Shown here one piece after another: positions 11,301 through 22,800 of a stretch of DNA of 64,000 nt. The notes beneath the pieces were generated by a model. The model did no database searches. It saw nothing but the letters and a program-made list of their open reading frames with translations, and was not told where the DNA came from. A program made the translations under genes and the position numbers. Origin of the DNA: Trichuris trichiura (lineage: Eukaryota; Nematoda; Enoplea; Trichinellida; Trichuridae). Within the stretch, counting starts at the first letter, position 1. Each line of letters starts with the position of its first letter. The stretch spans positions 992,001 through 1,056,000 of the forward strand of contig JBAJFE010000023.1 of assembly GCA_037903355.1 (NCBI GenBank), written 5' to 3'.

Positions 11301-11791
11301 TATGCTTCGTTTCAACAAGTTTACCATCGGACAAGCTTGGACGACAGAATACGGCGATCCCCGAAATCCTTCCGACTTTGCCAACTTAATTCAGTCCGAC
11401 TGTTGTCTCTCACGGCAGCGTACGAAAACAGTTGTTGCCTTTTTAGGTATTCTCCATTGCACAACGTTCGTCCTCCCAAAAAGGATAAGCAACTTCCCGC
11501 CACGCTGCTTTTGACGGCGGAGAATGACGACAGAGTGGTCCCGTGTCATTCTCTTAAGTACGTCGCTGAAATCTATCATTGCATAGAAGGATGTGCTCAC
11601 CAAGTCAATCCCATATTGGCTAAGATTGACTCCAAGACCGGCCACAGTATTGGAAAACCCGTAAACAAGCACGTAAGTATATCCAACTCATCCGTACGGA
11701 GTAGGGGGCAGCATTTGTTTTTAAGGTTGAAGAAAACGTGGACATTCTGTGCTTCATTGGCAAAGTGATGAACTTGAAGTGGGGTTTTTAA
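5338..11791 (+). CDS. PREP: Prolyl oligopeptidase (prolyl endopeptidase, S9A)
   Basis: Nineteen exons join in phase with no stop: 5338-5412, 5690-5817, 5880-5975, 6037-6205, 6277-6378, 6437-6579, 6644-6756, 6825-6874, 7027-7122, 7179-7283, 7341-7445, 7498-7584, 7643-7756, 7809-7966, 10953-11069, 11126-11221, 11292-11393, 11447-11672, 11726-11791. The product is 715 aa (human 710). It is a cytosolic serine peptidase that cleaves after proline in peptides of up to about 30 residues. The N-terminus carries the DPYRWLED motif, the middle is the seven-bladed propeller, and the C-terminal hydrolase has [21 protein letters not shown], then Ser560 in GGSNGG, Asp647 in NDDRVVP and His685 in KTGHSIGKP. 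Most introns are 49-150 nt. The 2,986-nt intron 7967-10952 holds an antisense Penelope-like element, yet the splice sites on both sides and the frame are preserved. Intron 11 holds two ATTTGCAT octamers 11 bp apart. Confidence 0.96.
8561..8599 (-). ncRNA. Hammerhead-ribozyme-like motif at the element's 3' end
   Basis: On the minus strand, about 40 nt after the endonuclease stop codon, CTGATGA (8596-8590) is followed by CGGGTC, a seven-base loop, GACCCG and AAA (8570-8568). A short CCG/CGG pair (8597-8599 with 8561-8563) could form helix I. Hammerhead motifs in this position are known from Penelope-like elements. Caution: if the outer C-G pair belongs to helix II, the conserved G before AAA is used up; if not, there is an extra C after CTGATGA. 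Helix III is at most one or two pairs. Activity is uncertain. Confidence 0.5.
8638..9075 (-). pseudogene. Penelope-like GIY-YIG endonuclease portion
   Basis: One base out of frame with the RT, an open segment reads [20 protein letters not shown], then [20 protein letters not shown]. Later it has [20 protein letters not shown] and [12 protein letters not shown] before a stop at 8638. The GLVY...AYIG pair is the GIY-YIG signature; the downstream Arg in HRF and the Glu in KEALYI match the usual catalytic positions. The Cys pair before GAYIG fits the zinc-knuckle-like CxC seen in this nuclease type. The nuclease makes the nick used for target-primed insertion. Confidence 0.85.
8957..9817 (-). pseudogene. 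Penelope-like RT, palm and thumb portion
   Basis: This frame continues the reverse transcriptase: [16 protein letters not shown] (motif B), then [10 protein letters not shown] with the catalytic YVDD near 9611-9622 (motif C). Next come PFLDTLIIR and [19 protein letters not shown], which are strongly characteristic of Penelope-like elements. It remains in frame through [13 protein letters not shown], after which the true protein continues in another frame (the GIY-YIG portion). The last ~25 codons of this open frame are therefore out-of-register read-through. No convincing initiation codon belongs to it; it is a displaced segment of one protein. Confidence 0.88.
9765..10862 (-). pseudogene. 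Penelope-like RT, N-terminal portion
   Basis: A 365-codon frame opens with a hydrophilic N-terminal domain. It continues with [38 protein letters not shown] (reverse transcriptase motif 2 region), [10 protein letters not shown] and [11 protein letters not shown] near residue 311, which is the first catalytic aspartate motif (A). These are typical of Penelope-like reverse transcriptases. The frame runs out just after LVSFCMQ, and the palm continues one base out of register in the next feature, so a single-nucleotide insertion near 9795 is the simplest explanation. The element needs this protein to copy its RNA at a nicked chromosomal site. Confidence 0.85.
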
Positions 11792-12937
11792 CGTGCCATT
11801 CCTATATTCCTCACGGTCATAGCACTATAGCTCACCGCGTTCACTTTTAACCAAGTATTATCATCACAAGTTTTAAGGGTCATTTTTAATCCGATAATGC
11901 TTTGTTGAGGATCTCCCTATATCACGCGTGCGCTTATACTCTGTTCTTCTGCGAACTGACTGTGGTTCAGCGTCCACATTCTTTGTTAAAATGCTAATCA
12001 GGCTTGGCTTTCATTCGTAATGCACACGCGCGTATAATAACAAATGCGTCCTCTTGGCGGACTTTGAGCGTTCATTTGACGAATATTTTGAGTTACTGTA
12101 CATTGTAACTTGCGCATCATTAAGAGGAACAGCCATCCTTCGCTTATGCAGTGTTCTTTTGTAACAAAGCTGGGTTACGGCGCATAAAAAGATTAGCATA
12201 TAGCAAGTAATGTTTGTATAACGCTTAGTTTCGAGGTTCCAAATTCAAAACCCGTTCATACGAATGACATAGCCTAAGCTTCTTTCACCTAGAAGTCAGC
12301 GGCTTTTCGCGTCGTGATAAAGATACGATTGCTACGTGTCATACGTCAAAAATAAGACGGGATATTCGTTGCTTAGGTTTGCTACATTGACTCCTCAAAA
12401 CGACGAAGCAGTCAATAGCAAAATCGGAAGAGCGCACTGAAGTTCGGCAAATGTACCAAATTGTCCATGAAAATGAAACAAGTCGGAAGTTGTGTTGAAC
12501 AACATGCAAACAAGGCAATTATCATCCACTAATAAGTTATGCGCATTCAAAAAACGAGTTTCTCGCCATTTTAAAATTTATAGCCGAAAGGGCAAGCAAA
12601 ACACAATGCAAAGCGAAATATCCATTTTAAATATAATTAAATTATTGATAAACTAAAAATGCTTAGAATATGACTGGCCGCTTTTGAGTAAACGTCCGCT
12701 CATTTGAATAACTACGTTTCCAAGCGATAAACCAAAGTTTTTGCGTCGAACAGCTTGCGTACGCAACAAGCCAAAAATAATAATAATTTCTTCATTTTAT
12801 CGTTTGCTTTAGGCTCGGCAGAGTTGCGAGAATTCTCAGTTATTTGTTCTCGAGTATTTCGTACCTGCCAATGTATAAGTCATACTGTAGTCAATCAACT
12901 TTCGTCTTTTGCTGACTGCGTTTTGTCAGTTCGCTTA
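11792..12937. other. Intergenic stretch between PREP and SOD2
   Basis: I see no exon with both splice sites and protein-like composition. The 3' UTR of PREP must start here, but no clear AATAAA stands out. The SOD2 promoter should lie in the right half. Confidence 0.55.
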
Positions 12938-12947
12938 CTGCACGCAG
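12938..12947 (+). other. Splice acceptor just before the SOD2 start
   Basis: CTGCACGCAG ends at 12947, five bases before the ATG at 12953. The pyrimidine tract is weaker than at the other genes. It is a candidate spliced-leader acceptor. Confidence 0.4.
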
Positions 12948-12952
12948 GAATT

Positions 12953-14345
12953 ATGCTCCTCCTAAAGCATTTGCACAGAGCAGCGCTTCTATCTTCATGG
13001 TCGATGTAAGTACGCAATCAACGTTTTGCGTTTTTCTTTGGGGCCATTTTTCGGCCGAATCTTTCGTCAACTTTTCCGAACTGACTTCCAGCTGGGAGCC
13101 TAAACAGTATTGCCGCAATCCGACTTAATTTCCGCGTAGCAATTCAGTGCAGCAATTTTTATACGACCTTGCAAGCAAGTATGGTAGGGCCATTGGCAAG
13201 CTTACAAACTTTTCCCGGAAAGCGCCTAAGGATTAAGCATTTAAATCTCTTCTTCCTTTCGCAAAGCAGAAAAGAAAAACAGTTTTGGTTGCTTTTTGGG
13301 TGCGTAAACGGGCGTGCATATTTTGCATTGAGGCAGCATTTAAATTCTGACCTCGGCAGGCTGGTAAAATTTGCAAAAATATAGCTAGTAAATGTTAACA
13401 CCACCAAAACCGAAGGGCTGTTGCGTACATGTAGGCAAGTAAAGGCTAAAACAGCCAGAAAATAAGGAAAATCATAATACAGTACCCCCACTATTGATAA
13501 TTAAGTACTTTTAAATTGAATTCAAGTTTTTTGATAGATTAGCGTGTTTTCTTTTGTTCCGATTGCAGGCCAGTGAAGATAAGCTTGGCGGCAAAGCATA
13601 CGGTGCCAGATTTGCCCTACGATTACGGCGCTCTCGAGCCGACTATTTCGGCGGAAATTATGCAACTGCACCACCAAAAGCATCACGCCGCCTACGTCAA
13701 CGGGCTTAATATGGCCGAAGAAAAGTTGCAGGAAGCATTGGCGAAAAGTTCCTTTCTTCTCCGCGTGCGTACGACCGTATGAGGTCAATTTTTTTTAGAC
13801 GACTTTGCGACGGCCATTGGCCTTCAGCCGCTGCTGAAATTCAACGGAGGTGGTCACATCAATCACAGTATATTTTGGCATAATTTGGCGCCAAAAAGTG
13901 GCGGCGAACCATCAGGTTTTTGCAGCTTGCCAAGAACAAGTGGTCACTATTTTTTTAAGGCGAATTGGCAGCGGCTATCAAGAGAGACTTCGGCTCATTC
14001 GAGGCATTCAAAAGCCGTCTGTCGACCGCATGCGTGGGCGTACAAGGTTCCGGTTGGGGTTGGCTGGGCTACAATTCGCAAAGCAAAACGTTACAAATAG
14101 CCACATGCGCCAATCAAGACCCTTTGCAACCAACGACAGGTACGTTGTGAGCATACCTTTGCAGCCGAATAAGAGAATATATGCAAAATTCAGGACTTGT
14201 ACCTTTGCTCGGTATTGACGTATGGGAGCACGCTTACTATTTGCAATACAAGAACGTTCGACCAGATTATGTCAAAGCCATATGGCAAGTAATTAATTGG
14301 AAAGACGTTGAAAAACGGTTTGCCAATGCCAGCAGCGGAAAATGA
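12953..14345 (+). CDS. SOD2: Mitochondrial manganese superoxide dismutase
   Basis: Five exons join in phase: 12953-13005, 13569-13747, 13799-13915, 13960-14139 and 14194-14345 (226 aa; human precursor 222). The first exon encodes [18 protein letters not shown], a basic, acid-free, amphipathic-type mitochondrial presequence. The mature part begins [15 protein letters not shown]. The metal site and fold are shown by [42 protein letters not shown] and [20 protein letters not shown]. The Gln-Gly-Ser-Gly block and [10 protein letters not shown] favour manganese over iron. It converts matrix superoxide to peroxide and oxygen. The first intron (563 nt) separates the presequence from the mature enzyme; the others are 44-54 nt. 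The gene converges on RCAN, with only 313 bp between stop codons. Confidence 0.96.
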
Positions 14346-14658
14346 CCTTATAGCTGCAACGCACGTAGACGTATATATACGCAGCGGCAGCAGCAAGTTG
14401 AATTGAAAACATTTAATTTAAACATAGACTACATAGCTTACAGCTAACTGCCGTTGGCTGACATATTTTGCGAGTAAAGCAATTTTTCACGAAAAGCCGG
14501 AAAAAAAGTGCCCCTTCTTTTCAGAGTGTTCGACAATGCGAGCGGGAAGTACTTCTAAAATTTGGAAAACATAAAAAAGAAAAAGCAAAAACGCCGAAAA
14601 AGCGTTGGAACTCTTTTGGATCCGTAACAAACTGAAGCGCAATTGGAAAATCGCTTTT
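14346..14658. other. Convergent 3' ends of SOD2 and RCAN
   Basis: The two stop codons face each other across 313 bp, so both 3' UTRs share this space and may overlap. No unambiguous polyadenylation hexamer is visible on either strand. Confidence 0.6.
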
Positions 14659-15595
14659 TCACGTCGGAGGACGAGCCGTATGTACAATCTTCGGTTTTGT
14701 TGCCACGTCGTCATCGTCGGCGCATGGATAGATCTTTATTGACGGGCAGTTCTCGCTGGCCGGCACCACTTCGACGGTGGATTCTTCTGAATTGATAAAT
14801 GATAAGCAAGTTCAATTGTGAAGCAATACAAAAGTGTATCGTATACCGCGGGCAAGTGCAGCCAGACGGCTTAACAATTCGAAATTAAAACCCGGCTGCG
14901 CTTCTCTTGACTGCTCCCAACCGACGGGAGGTGATGCTGGAGGACTAATTAAGAATTGTTTCTCCAATTGGGGCAGTTTGAGAAAATGCTCGTCGTCGTC
15001 CGTTTGCGGAGTAAACACCTGAACTCATAAAGTCCAATTGTTCTACCGTTACGGCTCTTTAAAGGAATTTATTCGCGCTACAACGATTAAGGACAAGAAA
15101 GTTTAATGATTCACTCGATCGGTGCCGAATGAATGTAAACAAGTCTACGATGGGACAAGAATTTGAATTTTGTTTTCCGGTAAAAGCCAATGCAAAAACC
15201 GCCGCCTACCTGAGAAAAGAAGCAACGAAGCACTTTGCCGTGGAATCGCGTGAAGTCTAGGTGAATGCGCGCGGCGGTCGCCCTGTCGGCGCCCCGAAAT
15301 TGAACCCGACAACGCCTGAACGTGCTCAGATAATGGAAAGAGGCCGTTTCGTCCATATTTTTGAAAAGTTGCTCAAACTCTCCCTGCAAATGCAAAATGA
15401 ATTGACAAAGCGTCGCCGACTCGTCCTATACAATACTTTCTGCTGATCGCTGGAAAACAACTCCATCGGCAGATTGGTGACGATAAGCGACGAAGGCAAC
15501 TCTATTTCTGCTTCCAAAGACACCGCGTCGGTCAGTTCGCACTGCATTGTCCGGTCGTAACGCGGCAACGGCAGTTGGCAGGCAATTTTATTCGG
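14659..15595 (-). CDS. RCAN1: Calcipressin / regulator of calcineurin (RCAN)
   Basis: Four exons on the minus strand join in phase: 15595-15437, 15383-15210, 15018-14847 and 14786-14659. The product has an RRM-like N-terminal half (LPSSLIVTNLP at the first strand, then FEQLFKNMDETASFHYL). It then carries the hallmark FLISPPASPPVGW motif with both SP sites and ends with PKIVHTARPP, a PxIxIT-type calcineurin docking site. The acidic DADDDD-like stretch before it also fits. RCAN proteins bind and tune the phosphatase calcineurin; the C. elegans member is rcn-1. The first exon is open back to a TTTTCCAG acceptor at 15596. The first ATG within it is at 15547, giving 194 aa; an upstream exon may add residues, but I found none that joins in phase. 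Symbol given for the family; the orthologue number is not meaningful in invertebrates. Confidence 0.92.
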
Positions 15596-16795
15596 CTGGA
15601 AAACTTGAACTACAATATTACAGTAAAATAAAGATGTGCAGGTAAAGTAAAATCTTGTTTGTCAAAATAGTTGAGCATTTCGATTAGTCACCCATACGCG
15701 CGCCGAAATCTTTGCAGCACATTTGCCATTTGGTCGAGTAGAGCGAGTAGGTTTCGCGCATTGCTGAGAAATACATAATTTCAAAAAAAAGTCTCGAATG
15801 ATTCACGCGTCGGCGGATGCCTAAGCAACGCGCAATCTAGTTGGCCAATAGAACGCTAGTAACTTTGCGTGAGGGTACATTACGCATTGTCGCTTTTCGC
15901 GGCGCCTACAGTAATAATAGTGAGCAACGCATGACTCAAGTTAGTCCTCGCTCTTGTTGCTTAAATGCAAAGTTATTGCCGACAGTGCAATCCTCTAAGC
16001 TTCCAACGTGAGCACCGTAATTTTAAATCCGTTTGCGAGCCGCAACTTCGCTTGACGAAGCGAAACGAAATGACGCTGCCTTTAGCCAAGCAGTTTTCCC
16101 CTTTGGCTGTCGTGGTTTCACCACGCACTGTTAAAATTCTGCTTTTAGCAAGAGACGCTAACAAGCTCATAACCGATCGGTTGGTTTAGCCGGCGGAAGA
16201 AAAAATTAAAATGAAATATTTTAAAAAATAATTTGCCAAACGAGTTTACTAATTTAACGGAAGTATATTGTTCTACCAATTAATATTTTGCCCTTTCGTT
16301 GCTTAGCTTGGTAAGAAAATGCGCCTCCGAAGCTCTTTATTGAAACAAAACCTAATTACTCTTCCTACTGTAGGTGATTCGCCGCAAATTATCAGAATTG
16401 CTCATTGTTTGTCGTCCGTTGATGCGATATGGTTTGCTTGTTGGAATTCAAATTCGTCAGTCGACTATTTAGGTAAACGACGCTAGTGTTGGCATGCGTT
16501 TTTTTGTATAGCAAGTTTTGTCGCCCCTGCCATGTTCGGCAGAAAGTTGAAGTTTCGTCTCTGGTTAGCGCCCGGACGAATCTGCAAGTGCCGGCATCTA
16601 TTTCGGATAAAGCTTTTATAGGAGACAGGTTTTATTCATGCTGTTAGTATGTAGGAGGTTTTTCCCGAAATCTTGCACTGTTGCCTTGGTTCGGAAGCAG
16701 CTTGCGGGCCCGCTCGTTTGAAAATAAATATCAATAATATTTTCAATGTTTTAATTGTTTTTCCGTTTAACAAATCGCTCTGACCGTGACCAACG
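15596..16795. other. Intergenic stretch between RCAN and the DIPK1-like gene
   Basis: Both neighbouring genes point away from this interval, so it should hold two promoters. No exon, RNA gene or clear core-promoter element is recognised. Confidence 0.5.
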
Positions 16796-16805
16796 CTCGT
16801 TACAG
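16796..16805 (+). other. Splice acceptor just before the DIPK1-like start
   Basis: An acceptor ending GTTACAG at 16805 lies six bases before the ATG at 16812, again compatible with leader trans-splicing. The tract before it is not strongly T-rich. Confidence 0.4.
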
Positions 16806-16811
16806 GTTCGT

Positions 16812-18621
16812 ATGTCCGAACAGGTTGACTGCATGGCCCGGCTGAAAGTTCGACGGATCCTTTACGCTGCGCTGCTCGTCTTCTTGCTGCTGATTTATTT
16901 AGCAGTAATAAGCAATGGTCGTCGCAGGTCAGCTATGATGATCGTGGATGCTTTGGTAAGCAATCATACTTGCGGGCATTGGTTATTGTATTGACTTGAC
17001 AAGTTTTGACTTTTCACGTTGCAGTAGTGTTTCTTAGTTAAATTCTATTGAAAATCGTTTTTCCTTGTGAGTATCAGCAGCTTGTCGGCTGTAAATGCCT
17101 AAGGGCTAACCGATTGCTGGATAAGCGTTTATCTATGGTAGTTTCTGCCAGAATGATAAATTTTAGCTTATCAACTATTAGCACGAGCTTTAGTAAACAA
17201 AGACTAGACTGAGAATTCGTGCAAAACGCTTTTTTATGCCGTTGAGGATTTTTTAAAAACTCGCTAACCTGCATTTCATTATTTTTAAGTTACGGTAGAA
17301 TTTGAACTTGAATTCCCTTAGTTACGGTTCAAACGGTTTCTTCTGGTTTATTCTTCCGGTTGTTTGCCTGCTTAGGCTCGTATTGATATTAATGCTCATA
17401 AAAACAGTTTGTGTCGTGAAAATTTCGCATTGCACCATTTGCCCGCTAATCGTATCTTTTCTTCTTAATTTGTTTGTTTATTTTTTGTTAGCCAACTTGC
17501 AATATTTAAAATACGCGTTGAGGTGGTTTCAAAAATGACAGGCTACCGAGGGTTAGGCTATATTTGCCGAAAGCAGTTGTAGGCAAGGACGCTGATAATG
17601 TTCCCTATCTTTATTACATCGTTTCGGCTGGTTGACGTTCCGCTTGCAAAAATTTGAATATTTTGAAGAGCGGCAGTTCGTTTTTAGTGCCAAAGATACA
17701 AGGAAGGCAAATTGTCCGGTAGTTATTGCGAGAAGATTTGCTCTTACGAAAATTTGAAGGTCTTTGCCCACTCGACGTCCAACAAAGCGGTGATACGGAT
17801 TGAAATCAGCGATGAACGTTTTCTGCTGAAATCGGCGAAGCAGTTTTTTGATCAGTTCGACATGGTTCCAGAATATATTTCCGTCCCAGCTTTTGACAAC
17901 CTGCTGAACGACCAAATAAGGAGTCATACCGGTTTGTCCTTGGACGACTCTCTTTTGGGTGTCAAATCAATTTGGTCGAAGAAGGCAATGCTAAGCCTAG
18001 CCGACAGGCGCAGCATTTGGGCGCTCTGCTCGCAGGAGGAATACTTGAACTTTAAGCTGCTTGATTTCACCGGCCTCTTTCCAAAAGTTATCGGCACTTG
18101 CGGCCATATGTACGCAGTACCGATTGTCAAAGCTTACACTAGTCAATGGCCATTTCTGACGTCATCTTCGGCGGCTGACAAATTTATACTGACTCTTCAA
18201 ACGTTGCAGTATTCTCATAGTGAACCTCTTCACTGGTGCGACGCCTCTTCGTTGAATCTTGGTTTCAGCGACGACCCTGAATTTCCATACTTAATTCTTG
18301 ACGCCGATATGCTTTATACCCAATCCGGTTTCGGCTCCTTAATGGGCAAGATGCCATGCCAACACGATTCGGACTGCTACTTTTTCGATTGCAAGGCTTC
18401 CTGCAATCGTTCTGCCGGTTGGTGCTCCTCCCATCGGCTCAACTCCAACGTGCAGGTAAATATACTTATTTGGAGATCGGCATATTCGTAATTTGCAATA
18501 AAGCTAACATGTCCGCCTTTGATTTTAGGTTGTATGCAAAAAATTTCTTCCTTGGTGGTATAAGATGGTCGCCAGCTCGAATGATCGCCTTGTTGCTCTA
18601 TGCACCAGAGGCAGTCTTTAA
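16812..18621 (+). CDS. FAM69/DIPK1-like divergent protein kinase, type II membrane
   Basis: Exons 16812-16955, 17688-18455 and 18529-18621 join in phase (334 aa). The first exon encodes a short basic cytosolic tail and a hydrophobic helix, LYAALLVFLLLIYLAV, a signal anchor. The large exon begins CQRYKEGKLSGSYCEKIC, the cysteine-rich start of the lumenal domain. It continues with LLDFTGLFPKVIGTCGHMYAV, HWCDASSLNLGF (in the place of the catalytic loop) and FPYLILDADMLY (the metal-binding region). The CQHDSDCYFFDCKASC cluster is characteristic of this family. Vertebrate DIPK1/FAM69 proteins are ER-lumenal cysteine-rich pseudokinase-like proteins of about 430 aa. This model is shorter, so a small exon may be missed in the 732-nt first intron. 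The substrate is unknown. AATAAA occurs at 18871. Confidence 0.85.
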
Positions 18622-19847
18622 CAGCTTGGCGATAAAATGTGGCGTTCAAATTTAAATATTCGATGCAAGCGTTCCAAGCTTCCTATGCGTCTATAATGCT
18701 TTTGCACGGTTGATTGAATGCTTAGTAAACTTATCCTTACGCATTTTTGTTGACGTCATAATTCGTCAAAACTCGAACGTACAACATAAGCGTAAGCTCA
18801 TTGTTGTAAACGTTTTTAATTGTTTGAATATTCAGCTCGCAAGGTTGGCTTATATGCAAACTGAGGCGTCAATAAAGCATTGTTACAGTAACCTAACTGG
18901 AACCTGAAGATCATTCTTTAAAAATTCGAACTTCAGTATCATTATATACACGTTGCGGAATGGCCCTTCTTGCCAAGTTTTATAAAACTGAAATAGGATA
19001 TTTGCGTATGAGCTTTTCAAGCTGCCATATTAGCGGCTGTTGCTCTCCGCAACTGTTCAGCACTTTGGTTTTTAAAAAATGCGACGGGCAGTTTAGGAAA
19101 GTTTTTACAAAAGCGCCGTAATGCTGTCCAGAATTTGAATATGCAAATTACTGCGCAGTTTTTGATCTTACGAAAAAGGGAACTACCTTAGATGGCAGCT
19201 TCCTTCCAAAGCCGCGGCGGGAATGTCGGCACGAGGACGCGACAAGAAGTTTGCGCTTAGTTCGCAAAAGCAGTTTTCCGAGGCCAATCAACCTTCAAAT
19301 AACTGCATTGTTTAAAAAATAACTTTCCAACAACGATTTAGTCGCCGGCAAAAGCGCTAAGGAACAGCTGCTTTAAAAAGCGGGAAGTTTCCATCGCACG
19401 AACCTGCAAATCATATTTTTGAAAAATACCGTAAACTGCTTAATGGCAAAAAGACCACCGCTGCTCATTTTTAAAAAATGTCACTTTAAAGTAACTCCAA
19501 AAAATTTATCTAACACCTTTTTGGTTTAAAGTTTTGACAAGTTGAACATGCGCCAGTTGAAGCGCGTTAAGAAAAGTCTGCTCGCTGGCAAGCTGGGAGA
19601 GCATTCAAGCTCGTTCGTAGTTTTATATAGAATTTTTTAGATTATCGTTCGCCTGTCGAAACTTCGATTTCAGCGAGAACGAAAAGTTAGCAACGTATAA
19701 CAGTGCACCCTGAAAATCATTTTAATCCCTGTAGGATTTTGACAATGTTTCACCGTTGTTTATGGTGGCAGCGCGATTTAGTGCTTTTGCGGGACGTTGC
19801 TTTGTCGCCGAACTAAGCGTACGATCTTCCAATTTGACGTTTATTTG
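18622..19847. other. 3' UTR and intergenic stretch before TNPO3
   Basis: The first ~260 bp is probably the 3' UTR of the DIPK1-like gene, ending after AATAAA at 18871-18876. The rest has no recognised exon. Several T(n)A(n) blocks and one ATGCAAAT octamer (19141) are present. Confidence 0.55.
18871..18876 (+). terminator. AATAAA polyadenylation signal of the DIPK1-like gene
   Basis: AATAAA followed by GCATTG lies 250 nt after the stop; it is the first canonical hexamer downstream. Confidence 0.5.
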
Positions 19848-19857
19848 TTTTTTTCAG
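19848..19857 (+). other. Splice acceptor just before the TNPO3 start
   Basis: A long T tract ending TTTTCAG at 19857 lies 24 bases before the ATG at 19882. It is the strongest candidate spliced-leader acceptor in the window after that of lin-29. Confidence 0.5.
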
Positions 19858-19881
19858 GTTTGCCAGGCTGGTGCTACACCA

Positions 19882-22800
19882 ATGGCGGTCGAAGCTCTAC
19901 CTTTTACCGTCGACAATGTCAGAGCGGCTATAACATCCTTGTACGCAGTTCCACCCGCTGCCAATATACCGGAAGTGAACAAATGGTTGATGGCCTTCCA
20001 GGCGCAAGTAAGGAAGTTGTTGTTGAATCCTAAGGACTTAGCCGGATTAAGTGTGGACTTAGATGGGCATAACTTGTTGTGACGTCTACGCAGTCTTGCC
20101 CATTTAGTTACGTTGACTTATTTTCAGCCCGTATCGTGGGAAATATGCGCAGCGCTAATTCTTGAGACTGAAAATAACGTCTTGGTAACCTTTGCCGGCC
20201 AAACGCTAAGACGCAAAGTGCAAAATCGGTTTGACGACCTGCAGCCAAGTATGTACGATGGTTTAAGAGAAGCTTTAGTCGCCAGCATACGGTTAGGGGA
20301 ACTGATAGCCTTTGAGGGCTCATTTCCTTAAGGATTGACTTTTTAGTGCGATCGATTACTGCAAGAACCGAACGGGCCTCACTCAAGTTTGCTTAACGCT
20401 GGGCGGGATGTACATGAAAATTGCTACGTGGCAAAATATTGTGGCTGATCTATTTCCACGGTATATCGTCGTCAGCTATTCTATCCAACCTGTAAGCATA
20501 TTTTTCAAGACTAAACGACACGAAGGAGAACACCGCGAAATTCCTGTTACTGGTAACTTTATTCATGCAAGACTTGAGGGATTATTCTACAAAGACAAAC
20601 GCAAGTCGACGGGCACAGTTAGTTGATCATCTGAAGGAAAATGGCGAAATGTTACTTGGAATAACGGTAGAAATATGAATGTTTATCTTTTCTTTATGCC
20701 ATTATTTATGATTCAAATTTCAGGTTCAGTTGTTTAACTCCAGCAGAACCGAAGAAGCGGTGAATCTAATCGTTTTGCAAGCGTTCGCTGCCTATACGGC
20801 AGTTATTCTATCCTTAGAAGGGGCGCTTAGATGCGAGCTGATGGACAGCGCATTTGAATTCATGGTAAGCATATAGTAACTGTTGAGTAGGCGGTGGAAC
20901 TAACCTTGTATTTACCGTAATTTTCTGTAAGTGCCCTTCCGCTGTAGTTAAGCAGCTTTTCAATTAACAATTATTGCATTGCGCTACGATTTTTTGCGAA
21001 GCAGCAGCGTCAAGGCTGTTTTTCTTATTTCCTCGTAAAGTTGCCGTAAGAATTACCAGTTTCCTTACGCTACACAACTTAGCAACGTGGTCGGCTTTTA
21101 AAAAAAAGATTTTTCGAAAATTAGTACAGTAATCTAGATGCGCAGGTAACATTCTTACTGTAACGCAGTTTTCTGCGAATTTGTGTGCCGGCGTTTGCCG
21201 CCAAAAAACGCCGCTTTTTTCCGCAGAATATACTAATTTGCTCCGTCTACGCTTACGCGCAGCCTGTGCGTCCGTTCGTTCTTGATTTTCAGGCAGGCTT
21301 TTCGTCATAAGCTTACGGACATTTTGTTTTATTGGCGCAAACAATCCTTGTCCACGTCTTGAAGCCACTGCCGCTAAACTAACTCTGCAAGCTTACCGTA
21401 TCTTTACGTTTTTGCGCTTTTTTGGTTCCGCAGGTTGGTGGGATTTCGCTTTTTCATTCGGTAAATATCTAAAACACGTCAAGTCGACTTTCCAAGGCAA
21501 AGCCCTCTTCAAACGGTGTTTATTAGGTTTTCTTTTGGTTGGGCGCATTTGGCAGGGTTATTCCGACTAGTCACTTCTCAAATTGTATTAACAGTATCCT
21601 TTTGTATGCTCAGGTTCATTTGGGCTTGGAAATTTCTTAGTTCTTTCTTGAGCTGAAATGCTTATTCGGCATTTCCAACCGCGTTGTGTTTTTTTTATTT
21701 TTCTTACTTTCCTCTTACTTTCGTTGATAGTTAACTTTGCTTTGAGCAGTTACGGTTAATAGGAAATTTCCAATTCGCAACTCGCTGTTCGTCGCTTAGT
21801 CAGTAAGAAATAAACGTTACAGATCGCAATTTTTTGCATAAGTTTTGCTTTTCTTTTTAACGTAGGCTGTCGGTGCGGTTGAAAGGTAAAAGTTAGCCTG
21901 AGACGACCACAAACGTAATTGCCTAAAAAGGCTTTTATCGAAGAGTTCACCAGTAGCCAATCGCGCTCCGTGATGTTCCCAGCATGCGAATACTTTGTAA
22001 AAATTAAAAGGCTGACTGTGACAATTTTTATTTTCGACTGGTGGAAAAAGGCGGGAGTAATTGCTGCTCGATTATGCAAATTTTCATACTTTTCCTTAAA
22101 AGTCGATTTTATCTTTCGACATAGGTTGCCTTTACGTTTGCAGGTATGCAAATCGGTGTCTGTCGCTTTGCACGACGCGGCCGCCGAGTGCATAGTAGAA
22201 GTTCTGGTGAAATTCGACGCAGTTATGGTATACGGTAATGTTTTGCCGTTGCGTTGCGTTTGAATCTCTTTTTTTCTCAAGGAGTTCGAAGAGGGCGAAA
22301 ACACTCCGCTTGGCTATTTGTTTGCAAAGGTGTCCGCCTTTCGACCGTTCGTCCTGGAGGCCATACAGAACAAGGATACCGATCGGTACGTTTTTAGAAT
22401 TTAGAGGCGATTACCGTTGCATTTTTGTCTTCCCTTTTTAGGCTGATCAATTTTGCTCGAGTTTACGTCGAGTTGGCCAAAGCGTTGACGTTGGTAATGG
22501 TCGTCTCAACTGGCACGGTATTTCCTTGACGAATCACAATTAGTGTCAACATCCCGCGCGTATTTTATTTTAAAACATATTGCAGAATCAGGGCGCTATA
22601 AAGCCGGTCGGTTGGATTCTGGAACTGATGGAATATCAAAATTACGCGGTTAGTTGTCCTTCATGAAAACTTCCTTGCAAACCCAACACCGTTGACCATA
22701 GCTTAAAAGCAAATCCGTTTGTCCTAAGCTCGTTCGCATTGCTTGTCAATTTTCTTTTTCAAAATAGATCAAAGATTTAGTCGCGCGGAAGATGTATGCA

